Source of the DNA: Peteryoungia wuzhouensis
GTDB lineage: Bacteria > Pseudomonadota > Alphaproteobacteria > Rhizobiales > Rhizobiaceae
Assembly: GCF_003205195.1 (NCBI RefSeq)
Contig: NZ_QJRY01000007.1
Location: 225,584-289,583, forward strand
DNA: 64,000 nucleotides
Direction of reading: 5' to 3'
The position numbers and the translations under genes were made by a program. The notes below the pieces were generated by a model. That model worked only from the letters and a program-made list of their open reading frames with translations, was not told the DNA's origin and did not search any database. Within the stretch, counting starts at the first letter, position 1. Every line of letters begins with the position of its first letter. Below are positions 45,713-54,732 of the stretch, piece after piece.

Positions 45713-45763
45713 GACACAGTCCTGTCTCTGTTCAATGGTCACAGGATCGCATTTCGGGCTGAA

Positions 45764-45800
45764 CGATATTTAAAATCAAATACTTGCATTTTAAATATCG
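45764..45800. promoter_or_regulatory. Perfect AT-rich 13-base inverted repeat upstream of the PilZ gene
   Basis: Arms CGATATTTAAAAT and ATTTTAAATATCG are separated by 11 bases. It lies between the wrbA terminator and the PilZ gene, so it is 5' of the PilZ gene. High A+T in a G+C-rich genome and exact symmetry suggest an operator or an H-NS-like/MucR-type target. No regulator is known for it. Confidence 0.55.
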
Positions 45801-45802
45801 TA

Positions 45803-45841
45803 GAAAAAAACAAAAAAGGGCGGAGCCGAAGCCCCGCCCTT
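45803..45841 (-). terminator. Rho-independent terminator of wrbA
   Basis: Arms AAGGGCGG and CCGCCCTT around a ten-base loop are followed on the minus strand by six T, a G and seven more T. It lies 25 bases past the stop. Confidence 0.92.
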
Positions 45842-45865
45842 CATCTGTGATCGCCTTCGCCGAAA

Positions 45866-46462
45866 TCAGGCGAGCTTGGCGGCCAGCTTGGCGACATGGG
45901 CGCCCTGGAACTTGGCGGCTTCCAGTTCGATGTCGGACGGCTGGCGCGAGCCGTCGCCGTCGGTGATCGTGGAAGCGCCGTAGGGCGAGCCGCCCTTGAC
46001 CTGCTCGACACCCATCTGGCCCTGGAAGGCATAGGGAAGGCCGGCATAGACCATGCCGTGGTGCAGGAAGGTCGGGATGAAGCCCATGATGGTGGTTTCC
46101 TGGCCGCCGTGCTGGGTCGCGGTCGAGGTGAACATCGAGCCGAGCTTGCCGGTCAGCTTGCCCTGCGCCCAGAGGCCGCCGGTCTGATCCCAGAAGTTGC
46201 GCATCTGCGACGCAACCGTGCCGTAACGCGTGCCGGCGCCGACGATGATGGCGTCGTACTGGTCGAGTTCATTCGGATCGGCGATCTCGGCCTTCTGGTC
46301 GACCTTGTAGTAGGAAGCCTTGGCGACATCTTCCGGAACCAGTTCAGGAACGCGCTTGACGGTAACGTCGGCGCCGGCCGACTTTGCGCCTTCCGCGACG
46401 GCATAAGCCATGGTCTCGATATGACCGTAAGCCGAATAATAGAGAACCAGTACCTTTGCCAT
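45866..46462 (-). CDS. wrbA: NAD(P)H:quinone oxidoreductase WrbA
   Basis: The 198-residue flavodoxin-like protein starts [19 protein letters not shown], with the FMN phosphate loop SAYGHIETM. It has [33 protein letters not shown] near residue 75 and [18 protein letters not shown] near 155, both WrbA signatures. It reduces quinones by two electrons with NAD(P)H and FMN. GGGAGA supports the ATG at 46462. It is a single-gene unit with a strong terminator. Confidence 0.95.
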   Translation of the reverse strand: MAKVLVLYYSAYGHIETMAYAVAEGAKSAGADVTVKRVPELVPEDVAKASYYKVDQKAEIADPNELDQYDAIIVGAGTRYGTVASQMRNFWDQTGGLWAQGKLTGKLGSMFTSTATQHGGQETTIMGFIPTFLHHGMVYAGLPYAFQGQMGVEQVKGGSPYGASTITDGDGSRQPSDIELEAAKFQGAHVAKLAAKLA

Positions 46463-46653
46463 GTCGTATCTCCCTTTATGAAGCTGCGGCCACGCCGCGT
46501 GATGGATGTGCCACATGTAGCGCATTCCGTCGTCTCGACCAGTCACGCGCGCACGAACGCAGTGTTCAATCAATGATGGCCTTTACTTCTCTTCGCAGAC
46601 ACAAAACGGTAACCTCCCGCCGCACCTGCCTGCCCATTCCATAGGACCCGTTC

Positions 46654-47439
46654 ATGACTTCCACGATCAAGACCGCCGCGATGCTCGCCATCGGCGACGA
46701 ACTCCTGTCCGGCCGCACCAAGGACAAGAATATCGGCCACCTCGCCGATCTCCTGACCGTCGCCGGCATCGATCTCAAAGAGGTCCGCATCGTCGCGGAC
46801 GAGGAGGAGGCAATCGTCGAGGCCTTGAATGCCCTTCGCGCCCGCTACACCTATGTCTTCACCTCGGGCGGCATCGGTCCGACCCATGACGACATCACGG
46901 CGGATGCCGTCTCGAAAGCCTTCGGCGTGCCCTGCCTGCACGATCCCGACGCCATGAAACTGCTCGGCGACATGTATGCGGGCCGCGGGCTGGAATTCAC
47001 CGAAGCCCGCCAGCGCATGGCGCGCATGCCCGAAGGCAGCCGCCACATCCCGAACCCGGTCTCGACTGCGCCCGGCTTCATCATCGGCAATGTGCATGTC
47101 ATGGCGGGCGTTCCGCAGGTGTTCCAGGCCATGCTCGCCCATGTCGTCGCCTCGCTTCCCGCCGGGCAGCGCGTCCTCTCCCGCTCGATCGCCTGCCCCT
47201 TCGGCGAAGGCGATATCGGGACTGCGCTCGGCATCATCCAGAAGGCGCATCCGCAGACATCGATCGGCTCCTATCCGCATTTCGACGGCATCCGATTCTC
47301 CACCGAACTGATCGTGCGCGCCCGCGACCAGGGGCTGGTCGATGCCGCCGCGGCCGATGTGGAGGCGATGATCGAGGCGATCCGCCTGGAGAAGGATGCA
47401 GCGCTGACCCGCGATCTCGGCACCGGCGAGGTCGCCTGA
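46654..47439 (+). CDS. CinA-like molybdopterin-binding domain protein
   Basis: The 261-residue protein matches the N-terminal domain of CinA (competence/damage-inducible protein A): MLAIGDELLSGRTKDKNIGHLADLL near residue 9, YVFTSGGIGPTHDDITADAVSKAFG near 66, and HVMAGVPQVFQAML. The C-terminal NMN deamidase domain of full-length CinA is absent, as in the short rhizobial proteins. Its activity is unproven; ADP-ribose pyrophosphatase activity is known for the related domain. It is divergent from wrbA. Confidence 0.9.
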   Translation: MTSTIKTAAMLAIGDELLSGRTKDKNIGHLADLLTVAGIDLKEVRIVADEEEAIVEALNALRARYTYVFTSGGIGPTHDDITADAVSKAFGVPCLHDPDAMKLLGDMYAGRGLEFTEARQRMARMPEGSRHIPNPVSTAPGFIIGNVHVMAGVPQVFQAMLAHVVASLPAGQRVLSRSIACPFGEGDIGTALGIIQKAHPQTSIGSYPHFDGIRFSTELIVRARDQGLVDAAAADVEAMIEAIRLEKDAALTRDLGTGEVA

Positions 47440-47549
47440 CACCCTGCCTCACCCGCTCCCGCCTTGACCGAGGTCAAGGCGGAACCGCGCATGGGACCCC
47501 ATAGTTAACCCATGCGGACGCGATTTAAGGGCCGCGAAAGGAGACGATC

Positions 47550-48392
47550 ATGGGTTACCGGACACTTCTTGCCATATTGGACACCCCGAAAACCACGCGC
47601 CAGGTCACCGATTTCGCGGTGGCCCTCGCCAATCAGTTTCAAGGTCACGTGATCGGCGCCCATGCCGAGGCCGTCGCCATGGTGCCGCTGGTCGCACCGA
47701 TGGAAATTCCAGACCCCGTCACGGTGCAGGCGCTTCAGGACATGGCACACCGCGAGACAGAGGCCGTCGAAACGCTGTTCCGCGACATCTCCCGCCGCGA
47801 AGGTCTCTCGCATGAATGGCGCAGCTTCGTCACGTCCTCGGGCTTCAACTCGGCGGCCCTGATCGACAGCGCGCGCAGCGCCGATCTCGTCATCGCCGCC
47901 CAGGGCGAAACCGGTCTGCTGTCGGAGAGCCGATCGGAGCTGGAGAGCTTCCTCTTTGAAAGCGGCCGGCCCGTCCTGCTCATCCCGCATATCCTGAGCA
48001 GCCCGAAACCGATCCGCCGGGTGCTGATCGCCTGGAACGGCTCGCGTGAGGCTGCCCGCGCCACCTTCGACGCCCTGCCCTTCCTGAAGGCGGCCGATGA
48101 AGTCGAGATCTTCACCGTCGATGCGGTCGACACCGCCGCGCAATCGGCCGATATGGCCGGCGTCGAGATTGCCGCCACGCTCGCCCGCCACGGCATCAAG
48201 GTCTCCGTCACCAGCCAGCAGAAGAGCGGGCTCGACCCGGCCATGGCCATCGAGAACCGCCTGTCGGACAGCTCCATTGATCTCCTCGTCATGGGCGCCT
48301 ATGGCAACAAACGGTGGTGGGAAATGCTGTTCGGTGGCGTGACCCGCACGCTGCTCGACTCGATGACGGCACTGACGCTTCTGTCGCGTTGA
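47550..48392 (+). CDS. Universal stress protein, tandem UspA domains
   Basis: The 280-residue protein has two USP folds. The first (about 1-140) starts MGYRTLLAILDTPKTTRQVTDFAVALANQFQGHVIGAHAEA but lacks a clear ATP loop. The second (about 150-280) starts RRVLIAWNGSREAARATFDALPFL and ends with MGAYGNKRWWEMLFGGVTRTLLDSM, the G-x2-G-x9-G pattern of ATP-binding USPs. The function is stress related but undefined. AAAGGAG gives a good ribosome-binding site. Confidence 0.9.
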   Translation: MGYRTLLAILDTPKTTRQVTDFAVALANQFQGHVIGAHAEAVAMVPLVAPMEIPDPVTVQALQDMAHRETEAVETLFRDISRREGLSHEWRSFVTSSGFNSAALIDSARSADLVIAAQGETGLLSESRSELESFLFESGRPVLLIPHILSSPKPIRRVLIAWNGSREAARATFDALPFLKAADEVEIFTVDAVDTAAQSADMAGVEIAATLARHGIKVSVTSQQKSGLDPAMAIENRLSDSSIDLLVMGAYGNKRWWEMLFGGVTRTLLDSMTALTLLSR

Positions 48393-48537
48393 GCCGTAGT
48401 CTCTCGACCAACCGCAATACGGCACGTCGGTCACTGCGCCGCCGGCGTGCCTTCTTCCTATGACGTGATAGGACCTTGGCCGGCGACTTTCGTCTTCAGC
48501 CTTCTGTCCGCTCTTTACACTGGCCGCCGCGTTTTCC

Positions 48538-49575
48538 ATGTTCCGCCTGACTTCCCGCCGCACTCTTCTCATAACCGCGCTCTTCCTTCTGGTCGCCCTT
48601 GCGGCTTTTTCGCTGCGCGGGCTGCTCGACCACTATCTCGACCGTCGCACGTCCGAGGCTTTCGATTTTTCGAATGGTACGACACACCTCTCCGGCACCT
48701 TGTGGCTTCCCGATCAGCCCCCGCAGTCCGCCGTGGTGCTGGTGCATGGCGACGGCCCGCAGGACCGAACCTCCGACAACGGCTATGCGCCGTTGATCAA
48801 CAGCCTGCTGGATGCCAATATCGCAGTCGCCTCCTGGGACAAGCCGGGCCTTGGCGGGTCGTCCGGCGACTGGCTGGCGCAATCCATGCAGGATCGCGCC
48901 GACGAGACGGCTGCCGCACTTGCAGCCTTGCGGCAGCGGCTCCCGGGTCTCGCGACCGGCGCTGTCGGCTTTTCCCAGGCCGGATGGGTGCTGCCAAAGC
49001 TGCGGGCGCCGCAAGCCGATTTCCTCGTTCTGGCCGGGCCTGCGGTTTCCTGGCTGGACCAGGGCCGCTATTTCGGGATCACCCGAAATCTGCGGGAGGG
49101 TATGGACCGCAGCGCGGCCGAACGGGCGGCGGACGCGCAGGCGGTGCAAGACGCTGCCGATTTCGGCCCTGAGGCAGGCGAGGAAACCATCAGGCGCACG
49201 GGTCTCCCCCCTGCCCGCTACGCCTTCATCCAGCGCAATCTCCAGGCCGATGCAAGGCAGGACTTGCGCGCACTCGATATTCCGCTCCTGGCGATCTGGG
49301 GCGAAGATGACCTGAATGTGGATGCGAAGGGCGATTCCCAGATCTATCGAACTGTGCTTGCCGGTCGGGCCGGAAGCAGTGTCGTGCTGGTCGCGAACGC
49401 AACGCATGGATTGCTGAAGGCCGATGCCTACAATGCGCAGCTTACATCCGAGTGGCCGGCGACCCGCATCGTCCGCTTTCTGGTCGAAGGACGCCGGGCC
49501 TATGCTCCCGAAGCGCTCTCCACGATCACGGCCTTCATCCTGGCGCAGAACCGCTCCGGGGCAGGCAATCCGTGA
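48538..49575 (+). CDS. Alpha/beta hydrolase with N-terminal membrane anchor
   Basis: The 345-residue protein has an N-terminal anchor ([24 protein letters not shown]) and an alpha/beta hydrolase domain. It contains [22 protein letters not shown] near residue 65, [13 protein letters not shown] near 105, the nucleophile serine in [11 protein letters not shown] near 143, an aspartate in [13 protein letters not shown] near 262 and a histidine in VANATHGLL near 286. The fold resembles secreted serine hydrolases of the dienelactone or BAAT type. The substrate is unknown. Confidence 0.82.
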   Translation: MFRLTSRRTLLITALFLLVALAAFSLRGLLDHYLDRRTSEAFDFSNGTTHLSGTLWLPDQPPQSAVVLVHGDGPQDRTSDNGYAPLINSLLDANIAVASWDKPGLGGSSGDWLAQSMQDRADETAAALAALRQRLPGLATGAVGFSQAGWVLPKLRAPQADFLVLAGPAVSWLDQGRYFGITRNLREGMDRSAAERAADAQAVQDAADFGPEAGEETIRRTGLPPARYAFIQRNLQADARQDLRALDIPLLAIWGEDDLNVDAKGDSQIYRTVLAGRAGSSVVLVANATHGLLKADAYNAQLTSEWPATRIVRFLVEGRRAYAPEALSTITAFILAQNRSGAGNP

Positions 49576-49723
49576 TCCAAGCCGGCAACGTCCTTCAGAA
49601 AACGCCGTAAAGAAGCGATTTCCGGCTGTGAATCGAGGTGATTTCAGGTCTCTGGCGATTTTCATGCCAGAAGAACTGGATTATGGAGTGGCTTTCCCTG
49701 ACGCCGCACCGGAGCCCTCCCGA

Positions 49724-50221
49724 ATGTCTCTTCCCGATAAAGCCTTTCCCGTCTCCTGGGACCAGTTCCACCGCGACGCCCGGGCGCTCGCCTGGCGCCT
49801 TGCCGGCATGAACCAGGAATTCCGCGCGATCGTCTGCATCACCCGTGGCGGCCTCGTGCCGGCGGCGATCATCTCGCGTGAGCTGAATATCCGCCTGATC
49901 GAAACGGTCTGCATCGCCTCCTATCACGACTACGTCAACCAGGGCGACATGAACGTCTTGAAAGGCGTGACGGCCGATCTCTTGACCAATGGCGGCGAAG
50001 GCGTGCTGGTCGTCGACGATCTGACCGACACCGGCAAGACAGCGCTCGAAGTGCGCGAAATGATGCCGAAGGCCCATTTCGCCTGCGTCTATGCCAAGCC
50101 GAAGGGCGTGCCGACCATCGACACCTTCGTGACCGAAGTCTCCCAGGACACCTGGATCTACTTCCCCTGGGACATGGGCTTCACCTATCAGGAACCGATC
50201 GCCAAGGGCTCCAAAGGTTAA
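49724..50221 (+). CDS. gpt: Xanthine phosphoribosyltransferase
   Basis: The 165-residue protein starts [26 protein letters not shown]. It has the PRPP-binding loop [18 protein letters not shown] near residue 100 and the type I PRTase strand [20 protein letters not shown] near 35. It salvages xanthine and guanine to nucleotides. The ATG at 49724 fits the family; the frame is open upstream through unrelated sequence. A terminator follows 26 bases after the stop. Confidence 0.94.
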   Translation: MSLPDKAFPVSWDQFHRDARALAWRLAGMNQEFRAIVCITRGGLVPAAIISRELNIRLIETVCIASYHDYVNQGDMNVLKGVTADLLTNGGEGVLVVDDLTDTGKTALEVREMMPKAHFACVYAKPKGVPTIDTFVTEVSQDTWIYFPWDMGFTYQEPIAKGSKG

Positions 50222-50247
50222 TTTCGACACGTTCAAACATCCGGATC

Positions 50248-50275
50248 GGCCGCCTTCGGGCGGCCTTTTCTTTTG
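50248..50275 (+). terminator. Rho-independent terminator of gpt
   Basis: Arms GGCCGCC and GGCGGCC around a stable TTCG tetraloop are followed by TTTTCTTTT. Confidence 0.92.
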
Positions 50276-50400
50276 GGGATGCGCGCGTGAAACAGCTGAT
50301 CTGCGCATTCACGCCGCCATCACAGGTTTTGTGAGGGAACAAACTACCCCCTCCATCCGTATGACAGCCATGTCCCACCTCCAGACAGGCTGAGATCCCC

Positions 50401-50838
50401 ATGGCTCTACAATCTCCCCCCGCCGCGTCGAACGCCTATCCGTTTTCGGCGCTGTTCGTCCCCTTTCCCTTCGTCTGCTTCACACTCGTCCTCCTCACGG
50501 ACATTCTCTACTGGCGGACCTCGAACCTGATGTGGAGCAACTTTTCCGACTGGCTGCTGTTCTTCGGCCTGATCGTCGGCGCGATCTCGCTGATCGCCGG
50601 CCTCATCGATCTCATCCGCCCCGCCACGCGGGCGCTGCGTCCCCCGCTTTCCGCCGTCGTCGTCTATATCGGCGTGCTTCTGCTCGGCATCCTCAACAGC
50701 TTCATTCATGCCGGCGACGGCTGGACCGCGATCGTGCCCGCCGGGCTGATCGCCTCGGCCGTCACGCTGCTTGCGATGATCGCCAGCGTCTACCTCACCG
50801 CCGGAACCCGTACCGCCAATGCCTGGAGGATCCCATGA
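50401..50838 (+). CDS. DUF2231 membrane protein
   Basis: The 145-residue protein has four predicted transmembrane helices, with the DUF2231 start ALFVPFPFVCFTLVLLTDILYW, then FSDWLLFFGLIVGAISLIAGLIDLI, VVVYIGVLLLGILNSFIHAGDGW and VTLLAMIASVYLTAG. The histidine and aspartate residues in the helices suggest a possible metal or heme site, but no function is known. Its stop overlaps the start of the following lipoprotein gene as ATGA, so the two are a coupled operon. Confidence 0.9.
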   Translation: MALQSPPAASNAYPFSALFVPFPFVCFTLVLLTDILYWRTSNLMWSNFSDWLLFFGLIVGAISLIAGLIDLIRPATRALRPPLSAVVVYIGVLLLGILNSFIHAGDGWTAIVPAGLIASAVTLLAMIASVYLTAGTRTANAWRIP

Positions 50839-52502
50839 CATCAACGTCCCCGCGATTGCGCCGCCCGCTCCGTCGAACCGCGCTTGCCTCCAGCGCCCTG
50901 ATTGTGCTGGCCCTTGCCGGCTGCAGCGACAGCGACGACAGCTTCGACATCTCCAGCCAGATCGGCCCGGATCCGGTGCTGCCGGAACCGAGCCAGAGCC
51001 TCGTCCCCGACCTCAAGGTGGCGCCGGTCGTCGGCTGGGGTGAAGACGAGACGCCCGCCGTGGCGGACGGCTTCACCGTCACCGCCTATGCCCGCGATCT
51101 TTCCAATCCGCGCACGGTCCACACCCTGCCGAATGGCGATGTGCTCGTCGTGCAGAGCAAGGCGCCTCCGGGCAAACCCGTGGAGCGGCCGAAGGACGTG
51201 ATCCGCGACTTCATCATGGGCATCGCATCGGGCGGTGGTGGTGGCGAGGCCAAGCCGACCAACCTGATCACGCTTTTGCGCGACACCGACCGCAACGGCA
51301 CCGTCGACGAGCGCCACGACCTGCTCAAGGACCTGAACTCCCCCTTCGGCCTCGCCTTTGCCGACGACACGCTTTATGTCGCCGCCGCCGACGCCGTGCT
51401 CGCTTACGACTACACGCTCGGCCAGACCGAGATCACCACGCCGCCGCGCGTCGTGACGCCCCTTCCCGGCGGCCCGATCAACCACCACTGGACGAAGGAC
51501 CTGGCGCTCAGCCCCGACGGTCGCTTTCTCTATGCCTCCGTCGGCTCCAATTCCAATGCCGGCGAACGCGGGCTGGAGGCGGAAAAAGGCCGTGCCGCCA
51601 TCTGGCAGATCGACCGCGAAAGCGGTGCCTCGCGCATCTATGCGTCGGGCCTGCGCAATCCCAATGGCCTCACCTTCAACCCGGAAAGCGGCGCGCTCTG
51701 GACCGTGGTCAACGAGCGTGACGAGCTCGGCCCCAATCTGGTGCCCGACTACATGACCTCTGTGAAGGACCGCGCCTTCTACGGCTGGCCCTGGAGCTAT
51801 TATGGCCAGCATGTCGATGCGCGCCTGCATCCGCCGCGCCCTGACATGGTCGAACAGGCGATCAAGCCGGATTATGCGCTGTCCAGCCATGTGGCGGCGC
51901 TGGGCCTTGCCTTCTCCTATGGCATGGGCCTGCCGGAGCCTTATGCCAACGGCGCTTTTGTCGGCAATCGCGGCAGCTGGAACCGCGACCATTTCAACGG
52001 CTACAAGGTGCTCTTCGTGCCGTTCGAAAACGGCAAACCCTCCGGTGATCCGCAGGATATCGTCACGGGCTTCCTGAATGCCGACGAAGAGGCTCGCGGC
52101 CGCCCGGTCGGTCTCGGTTTCGACGGCACCGGCGCGCTTCTCGTCGCAGACGATGCTGGCAACACCGTCTGGCGCGTCGCCGCCACCGGCGCCACGCCGC
52201 TTGCCGAACCTTTGGGCACAGACCAGATGCCGCCGAATGCACCGGCCGCCACGGCTGCACCCGCTGAAGCGGACGGCACCGAGACCGGCGGCACAGGCTC
52301 GTCGCCGGCCACGACGCCCGGCGTCGCCCCGGCTGACGATCCGGCCGTCGCACCGACCCCGGCGACACCGGCGGATCCTGGCAATGGCAAACTCGCCCCG
52401 CCGTCCACGACGCCGCCGCAGACCGATGTGCCGGCAACGGACCCAGAGGGTGCGGTGCAGGATGCCCCGGCACCGGCTCCGGCGACACCCGCCCAGCCCT
52501 GA
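50835..52502 (+). CDS. Sorbosone-dehydrogenase-like (PQQ-type beta-propeller) lipoprotein
   Basis: The 555-residue protein has a lipoprotein signal with lipobox LALAGC near residue 34. A six-bladed propeller of the L-sorbosone/glucose dehydrogenase family follows: GFTVTAYARDLSNPRTVHTLPNGDVLV, SPFGLAFADDTLYVAA, NHHWTKDLALSPDGRFLYASVGSNSN, NPNGLTFNPESGALWTVVNERDELGPNLVPDYM and FVGNRGSWNRDHFNGYKV. The last 130 residues are proline-, alanine- and threonine-rich. It should be a periplasm-facing, PQQ-dependent or related sugar oxidase. It is coupled to the DUF2231 gene. Confidence 0.88.
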   Translation: MTSTSPRLRRPLRRTALASSALIVLALAGCSDSDDSFDISSQIGPDPVLPEPSQSLVPDLKVAPVVGWGEDETPAVADGFTVTAYARDLSNPRTVHTLPNGDVLVVQSKAPPGKPVERPKDVIRDFIMGIASGGGGGEAKPTNLITLLRDTDRNGTVDERHDLLKDLNSPFGLAFADDTLYVAAADAVLAYDYTLGQTEITTPPRVVTPLPGGPINHHWTKDLALSPDGRFLYASVGSNSNAGERGLEAEKGRAAIWQIDRESGASRIYASGLRNPNGLTFNPESGALWTVVNERDELGPNLVPDYMTSVKDRAFYGWPWSYYGQHVDARLHPPRPDMVEQAIKPDYALSSHVAALGLAFSYGMGLPEPYANGAFVGNRGSWNRDHFNGYKVLFVPFENGKPSGDPQDIVTGFLNADEEARGRPVGLGFDGTGALLVADDAGNTVWRVAATGATPLAEPLGTDQMPPNAPAATAAPAEADGTETGGTGSSPATTPGVAPADDPAVAPTPATPADPGNGKLAPPSTTPPQTDVPATDPEGAVQDAPAPAPATPAQP

Positions 52503-52528
52503 GCAGTCATCCGCTGAAAAGCGGAAGA

Positions 52529-52550
52529 GCCTCCCCGTCACCGGGGAGGC
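52529..52550. terminator. Hairpin between the dehydrogenase and AHSA1 genes
   Basis: Arms GCCTCCCC and GGGGAGGC enclose six bases in the 73-base gap between two convergent genes. It has no clear T-run on either strand, so efficiency is doubtful. Confidence 0.5.
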
Positions 52551-52575
52551 GCTCATCATTTGGGGTCATCTTTGA

Positions 52576-53109
52576 TCAGGCCGGCAGCCGCTTGTCGTAG
52601 TCGCCCTTGAGCCTCAGCCAGCCATCCCAGAAAGGCTCTGTCCGACCACCTCTGACCTTGGCCTGGAGAATGTCGAGATGCATATGCCACCCCGCCCCGA
52701 CCATCAGCAGATTGGCGCGGTCGGAAATCCGGCGATGCGTCACCGTCAGCAGCACCTCGTCGCCTTCGGGCCGCAGGTCGAAGCAGACCTCGCCGCTCTC
52801 GCCCCAGGTGAAGACCAGCCGCTTGTCCTTTTGCAGTTCCAGCACCCGGCTCTTCATCCGCATTTCCTCGCCGAAGCCTTCGGGACGCATGCCCGGCGGA
52901 TCGGTCAGTTCGTCATTGCGCCAGACCAGTTCGAAGGCGGACCCGGCCTTCTCTTCCATCGCGCCCGAGGCCAGCCATTGCCGCCGCAGGTCGCTGTCGG
53001 TCAGGTAGCTCCAGATCCGCGAGGCGGGGCCGGGCAGCAAGCGTTCGATCACCAAAGTCTGCGGCTCGGCAAGCCGCCCGTAAGCATTCACGTCCAGTCG
53101 TTGCGTCAT
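52576..53109 (-). CDS. SRPBCC/AHSA1-family protein
   Basis: The 177-residue protein has the Bet v1-like START fold of the AHSA1 group: LVIERLLPGPASRIWSYLTDSDLRRQWLASG near residue 18, then FELVWRNDEL, RLVFTWGESGEVCFDL, and a C-terminal helix (WHMHLDILQAKVRGG). Members bind hydrophobic ligands. It overlaps the upstream ArsR gene by ATGA, the widespread ArsR-AHSA1 pair. Confidence 0.9.
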   Translation of the reverse strand: MTQRLDVNAYGRLAEPQTLVIERLLPGPASRIWSYLTDSDLRRQWLASGAMEEKAGSAFELVWRNDELTDPPGMRPEGFGEEMRMKSRVLELQKDKRLVFTWGESGEVCFDLRPEGDEVLLTVTHRRISDRANLLMVGAGWHMHLDILQAKVRGGRTEPFWDGWLRLKGDYDKRLPA

Positions 53110-53477
53110 CGTCTCTCTCCATCCGTGTCATCATGAGGGGAAGATGCGGCGTCCTGCGCGCGCAGGATCCGCTCGAGGACATCCAGCCGGCCGGTCCAGA
53201 AGTGCTCGTAGGCACTCAGCCACTGGTGGGCACCGGCAAGCGGCCCCGGCTCCAGCCGGCAGAGATGGGTGCGACCTTTCACTTCACGCCGAATCAGGCC
53301 CGCCGTCTCCAGCACCTTGATGTGCTTGGAGGCCGCCGCCAGCGACATGGCAAAGGGCTCCGCCAGTTCGCCGACGCTGCGCTCGCCATCGGAGAGGGCG
53401 GCGAGCATCCGACGGCGGGTGTCATCGCCCAGCGCGTGAAAGATCGTATCGAGGGGGTGCGCAGATAATTCAACCAT
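53106..53477 (-). CDS. ArsR-family helix-turn-helix repressor
   Basis: The 123-residue protein starts MVELSAHPLDTIFHALGDDTRRRMLAALSDGERSVGELAEPF and continues through MSLAAASKHIKVLETAGLIRREVKGR, a full ArsR winged helix. No metal-binding cysteine pair is visible, so it is of the non-metal group usually linked with AHSA1 proteins. The start ATG lies inside a palindrome that recurs 40 bases upstream, so it should repress itself and the coupled AHSA1 gene. An ATG four codons earlier is possible. There is no ribosome-binding site. Confidence 0.9.
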   Translation of the reverse strand: MVELSAHPLDTIFHALGDDTRRRMLAALSDGERSVGELAEPFAMSLAAASKHIKVLETAGLIRREVKGRTHLCRLEPGPLAGAHQWLSAYEHFWTGRLDVLERILRAQDAASSPHDDTDGERR

Positions 53478-53484
53478 ACGGTTG
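53471..53484. promoter_or_regulatory. ArsR operator, copy 1 (over the start codon)
   Basis: The palindrome CAACCATACGGTTG covers the arsR start codon region. The same sequence pattern recurs 40 bases away. Confidence 0.75.
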
Positions 53485-53510
53485 AACATGAGCGCAACAA
53501 ATCCAATTGT

Positions 53511-53524
53511 CAACCATCTGGTTG
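53511..53524. promoter_or_regulatory. ArsR operator, copy 2 (at the promoter)
   Basis: The palindrome CAACCATCTGGTTG differs from copy 1 by only two central bases. On the minus strand it runs into TTGACA (53513-53508), a perfect -35 hexamer, so bound repressor would block the promoter. The 40-base spacing is about four helical turns. Confidence 0.78.
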
Positions 53525-53561
53525 AGGATTCATTTCCGGGGCAAAGGGTGACGGGGGAGCG

Positions 53562-53726
53562 TCAGATAACCAGCAGGCTGCTGATGATCAACAAAAGGGC
53601 GATCCCCCCGAGAACGAGCGACCAGGCCGAGAGCACAAAGCCGGGTTTGGCGCCGCTGTCGGACTGGGCAGCGTAATCGGTGTCGCGGGGCCGCTGGGTC
53701 TCGCCATTTTCCGGTTCCGTCGCCAT
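53562..53726 (-). CDS. Small single-pass membrane protein
   Basis: The 54-residue protein starts MATEPENGETQRPRDTDYA and ends in a hydrophobic helix (FVLSAWSLVLGGIALLLIISSLLVI), giving a polar N-terminus with a C-terminal anchor. No family is known. The ATG at 53726 is chosen because the upstream extension is implausible in composition. It lies alone between arsR and the divergent DUF1206 gene. Confidence 0.6.
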   Translation of the reverse strand: MATEPENGETQRPRDTDYAAQSDSGAKPGFVLSAWSLVLGGIALLLIISSLLVI

Positions 53727-53868
53727 CCGATACTCCCGTGCTGCTTGCCTCCTAGGGTAACCCGTCGCCGCGGCTTCGGTTCCGGAACAAGCCGGGCAGG
53801 AACACGGATGATGCGGGGAACCCCGCCCCCTCTCCTCCGTTTCCTCTCCACACCAGGAGAGGCTTTTC

Positions 53869-54696
53869 ATGAACACCCGATCGAAATTTCATCTGATGGC
53901 GCGGGCCGGCTATGGCGCACGCGGCATCGTCTTTCTGCTCGTTGCGGGCCTTGCCCTGTTTTCAAGCCTGGGCGGCGGCAAGGCCGATACGCGCGGCGCG
54001 TTGGACGCCATCCTGCAGCAGCCGTTCGGACGGATCTGGATCGGCCTGATCGGGCTCGGGCTGGCCGGCTTCGTCATCTGGCGCCTCGCCCAGTCGCTCG
54101 CCAATGCGGACGGCCAGGATGACGACATGAAAGGTTATGCCATCCGCGCCGCCCTCTTCGGCAGTGCGGTCACCTATGCCGGCCTTGCCGTCACCAGCTT
54201 CACCATGGCCCTGCAGCTGTCCGGCGGCAGCGGCTCCGGCGGTGAACAGGGCCTTGCCGCCTGGGTCATGGCCCAGCCCTTCGGCCGCTATCTCGCCGGC
54301 CTGATCGGTCTCGGCTTCATCATCGGCGGCGTGGTCACCGCCATGAAGGGCATCAAGCGCAGCTTCGGTCGCTATCTGGAACTCGACGCCGACAAGAACA
54401 CGCCGGCGGTGCTGATCTCGATTTACGGCCTCGTCGCGCGGGGTGCGGTCTTCGGCATCATCGGGGTCTTCTTCCTCTACGCCGCCTTCACCGTCGATCC
54501 GGAACAGGCCGGCGGCATGGCGGACGCGCTTGCCTGGGTCCACGCGCTCCCCTTCGGCGGCGTCATCTATGCGGTGGTCGCGCTCGGCCTGGCCGCCTTC
54601 GGCCTCTACAATTTCGTCGAGGCGCGTTTCCGGCGCATCAAGACGCCTGAAGTCGGCGATGTGACGCGACAATTGCCGCTCGGCCGCTTCAGCTGA
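53869..54696 (+). CDS. DUF1206 membrane protein
   Basis: The 275-residue protein has six transmembrane helices in three DUF1206 repeats. Each starts with a glycine- and arginine-containing helix (MARAGYGARGIVFLLVAGLALF; IRAALFGSAVTYAGLAVTSF; LVARGAVFGIIGVFFLYAAF) followed by a second helix with QPFGR or LPFGG. The function is unknown. AGGAGAGG upstream gives a strong ribosome-binding site. It ends 36 bases before a convergent gene. Confidence 0.9.
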   Translation: MNTRSKFHLMARAGYGARGIVFLLVAGLALFSSLGGGKADTRGALDAILQQPFGRIWIGLIGLGLAGFVIWRLAQSLANADGQDDDMKGYAIRAALFGSAVTYAGLAVTSFTMALQLSGGSGSGGEQGLAAWVMAQPFGRYLAGLIGLGFIIGGVVTAMKGIKRSFGRYLELDADKNTPAVLISIYGLVARGAVFGIIGVFFLYAAFTVDPEQAGGMADALAWVHALPFGGVIYAVVALGLAAFGLYNFVEARFRRIKTPEVGDVTRQLPLGRFS

Positions 54697-54732
54697 CACC
54701 GGACAAACCCGACCGAAGCCGTCGCAGCCCCT

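Noticed and set aside
45764..45800. CtrA binding site (TTAA-N7-TTAA) in the AT-rich inverted repeat
   Set aside because: TTAA occurs in both arms, but the spacing is 17 bases rather than 7.
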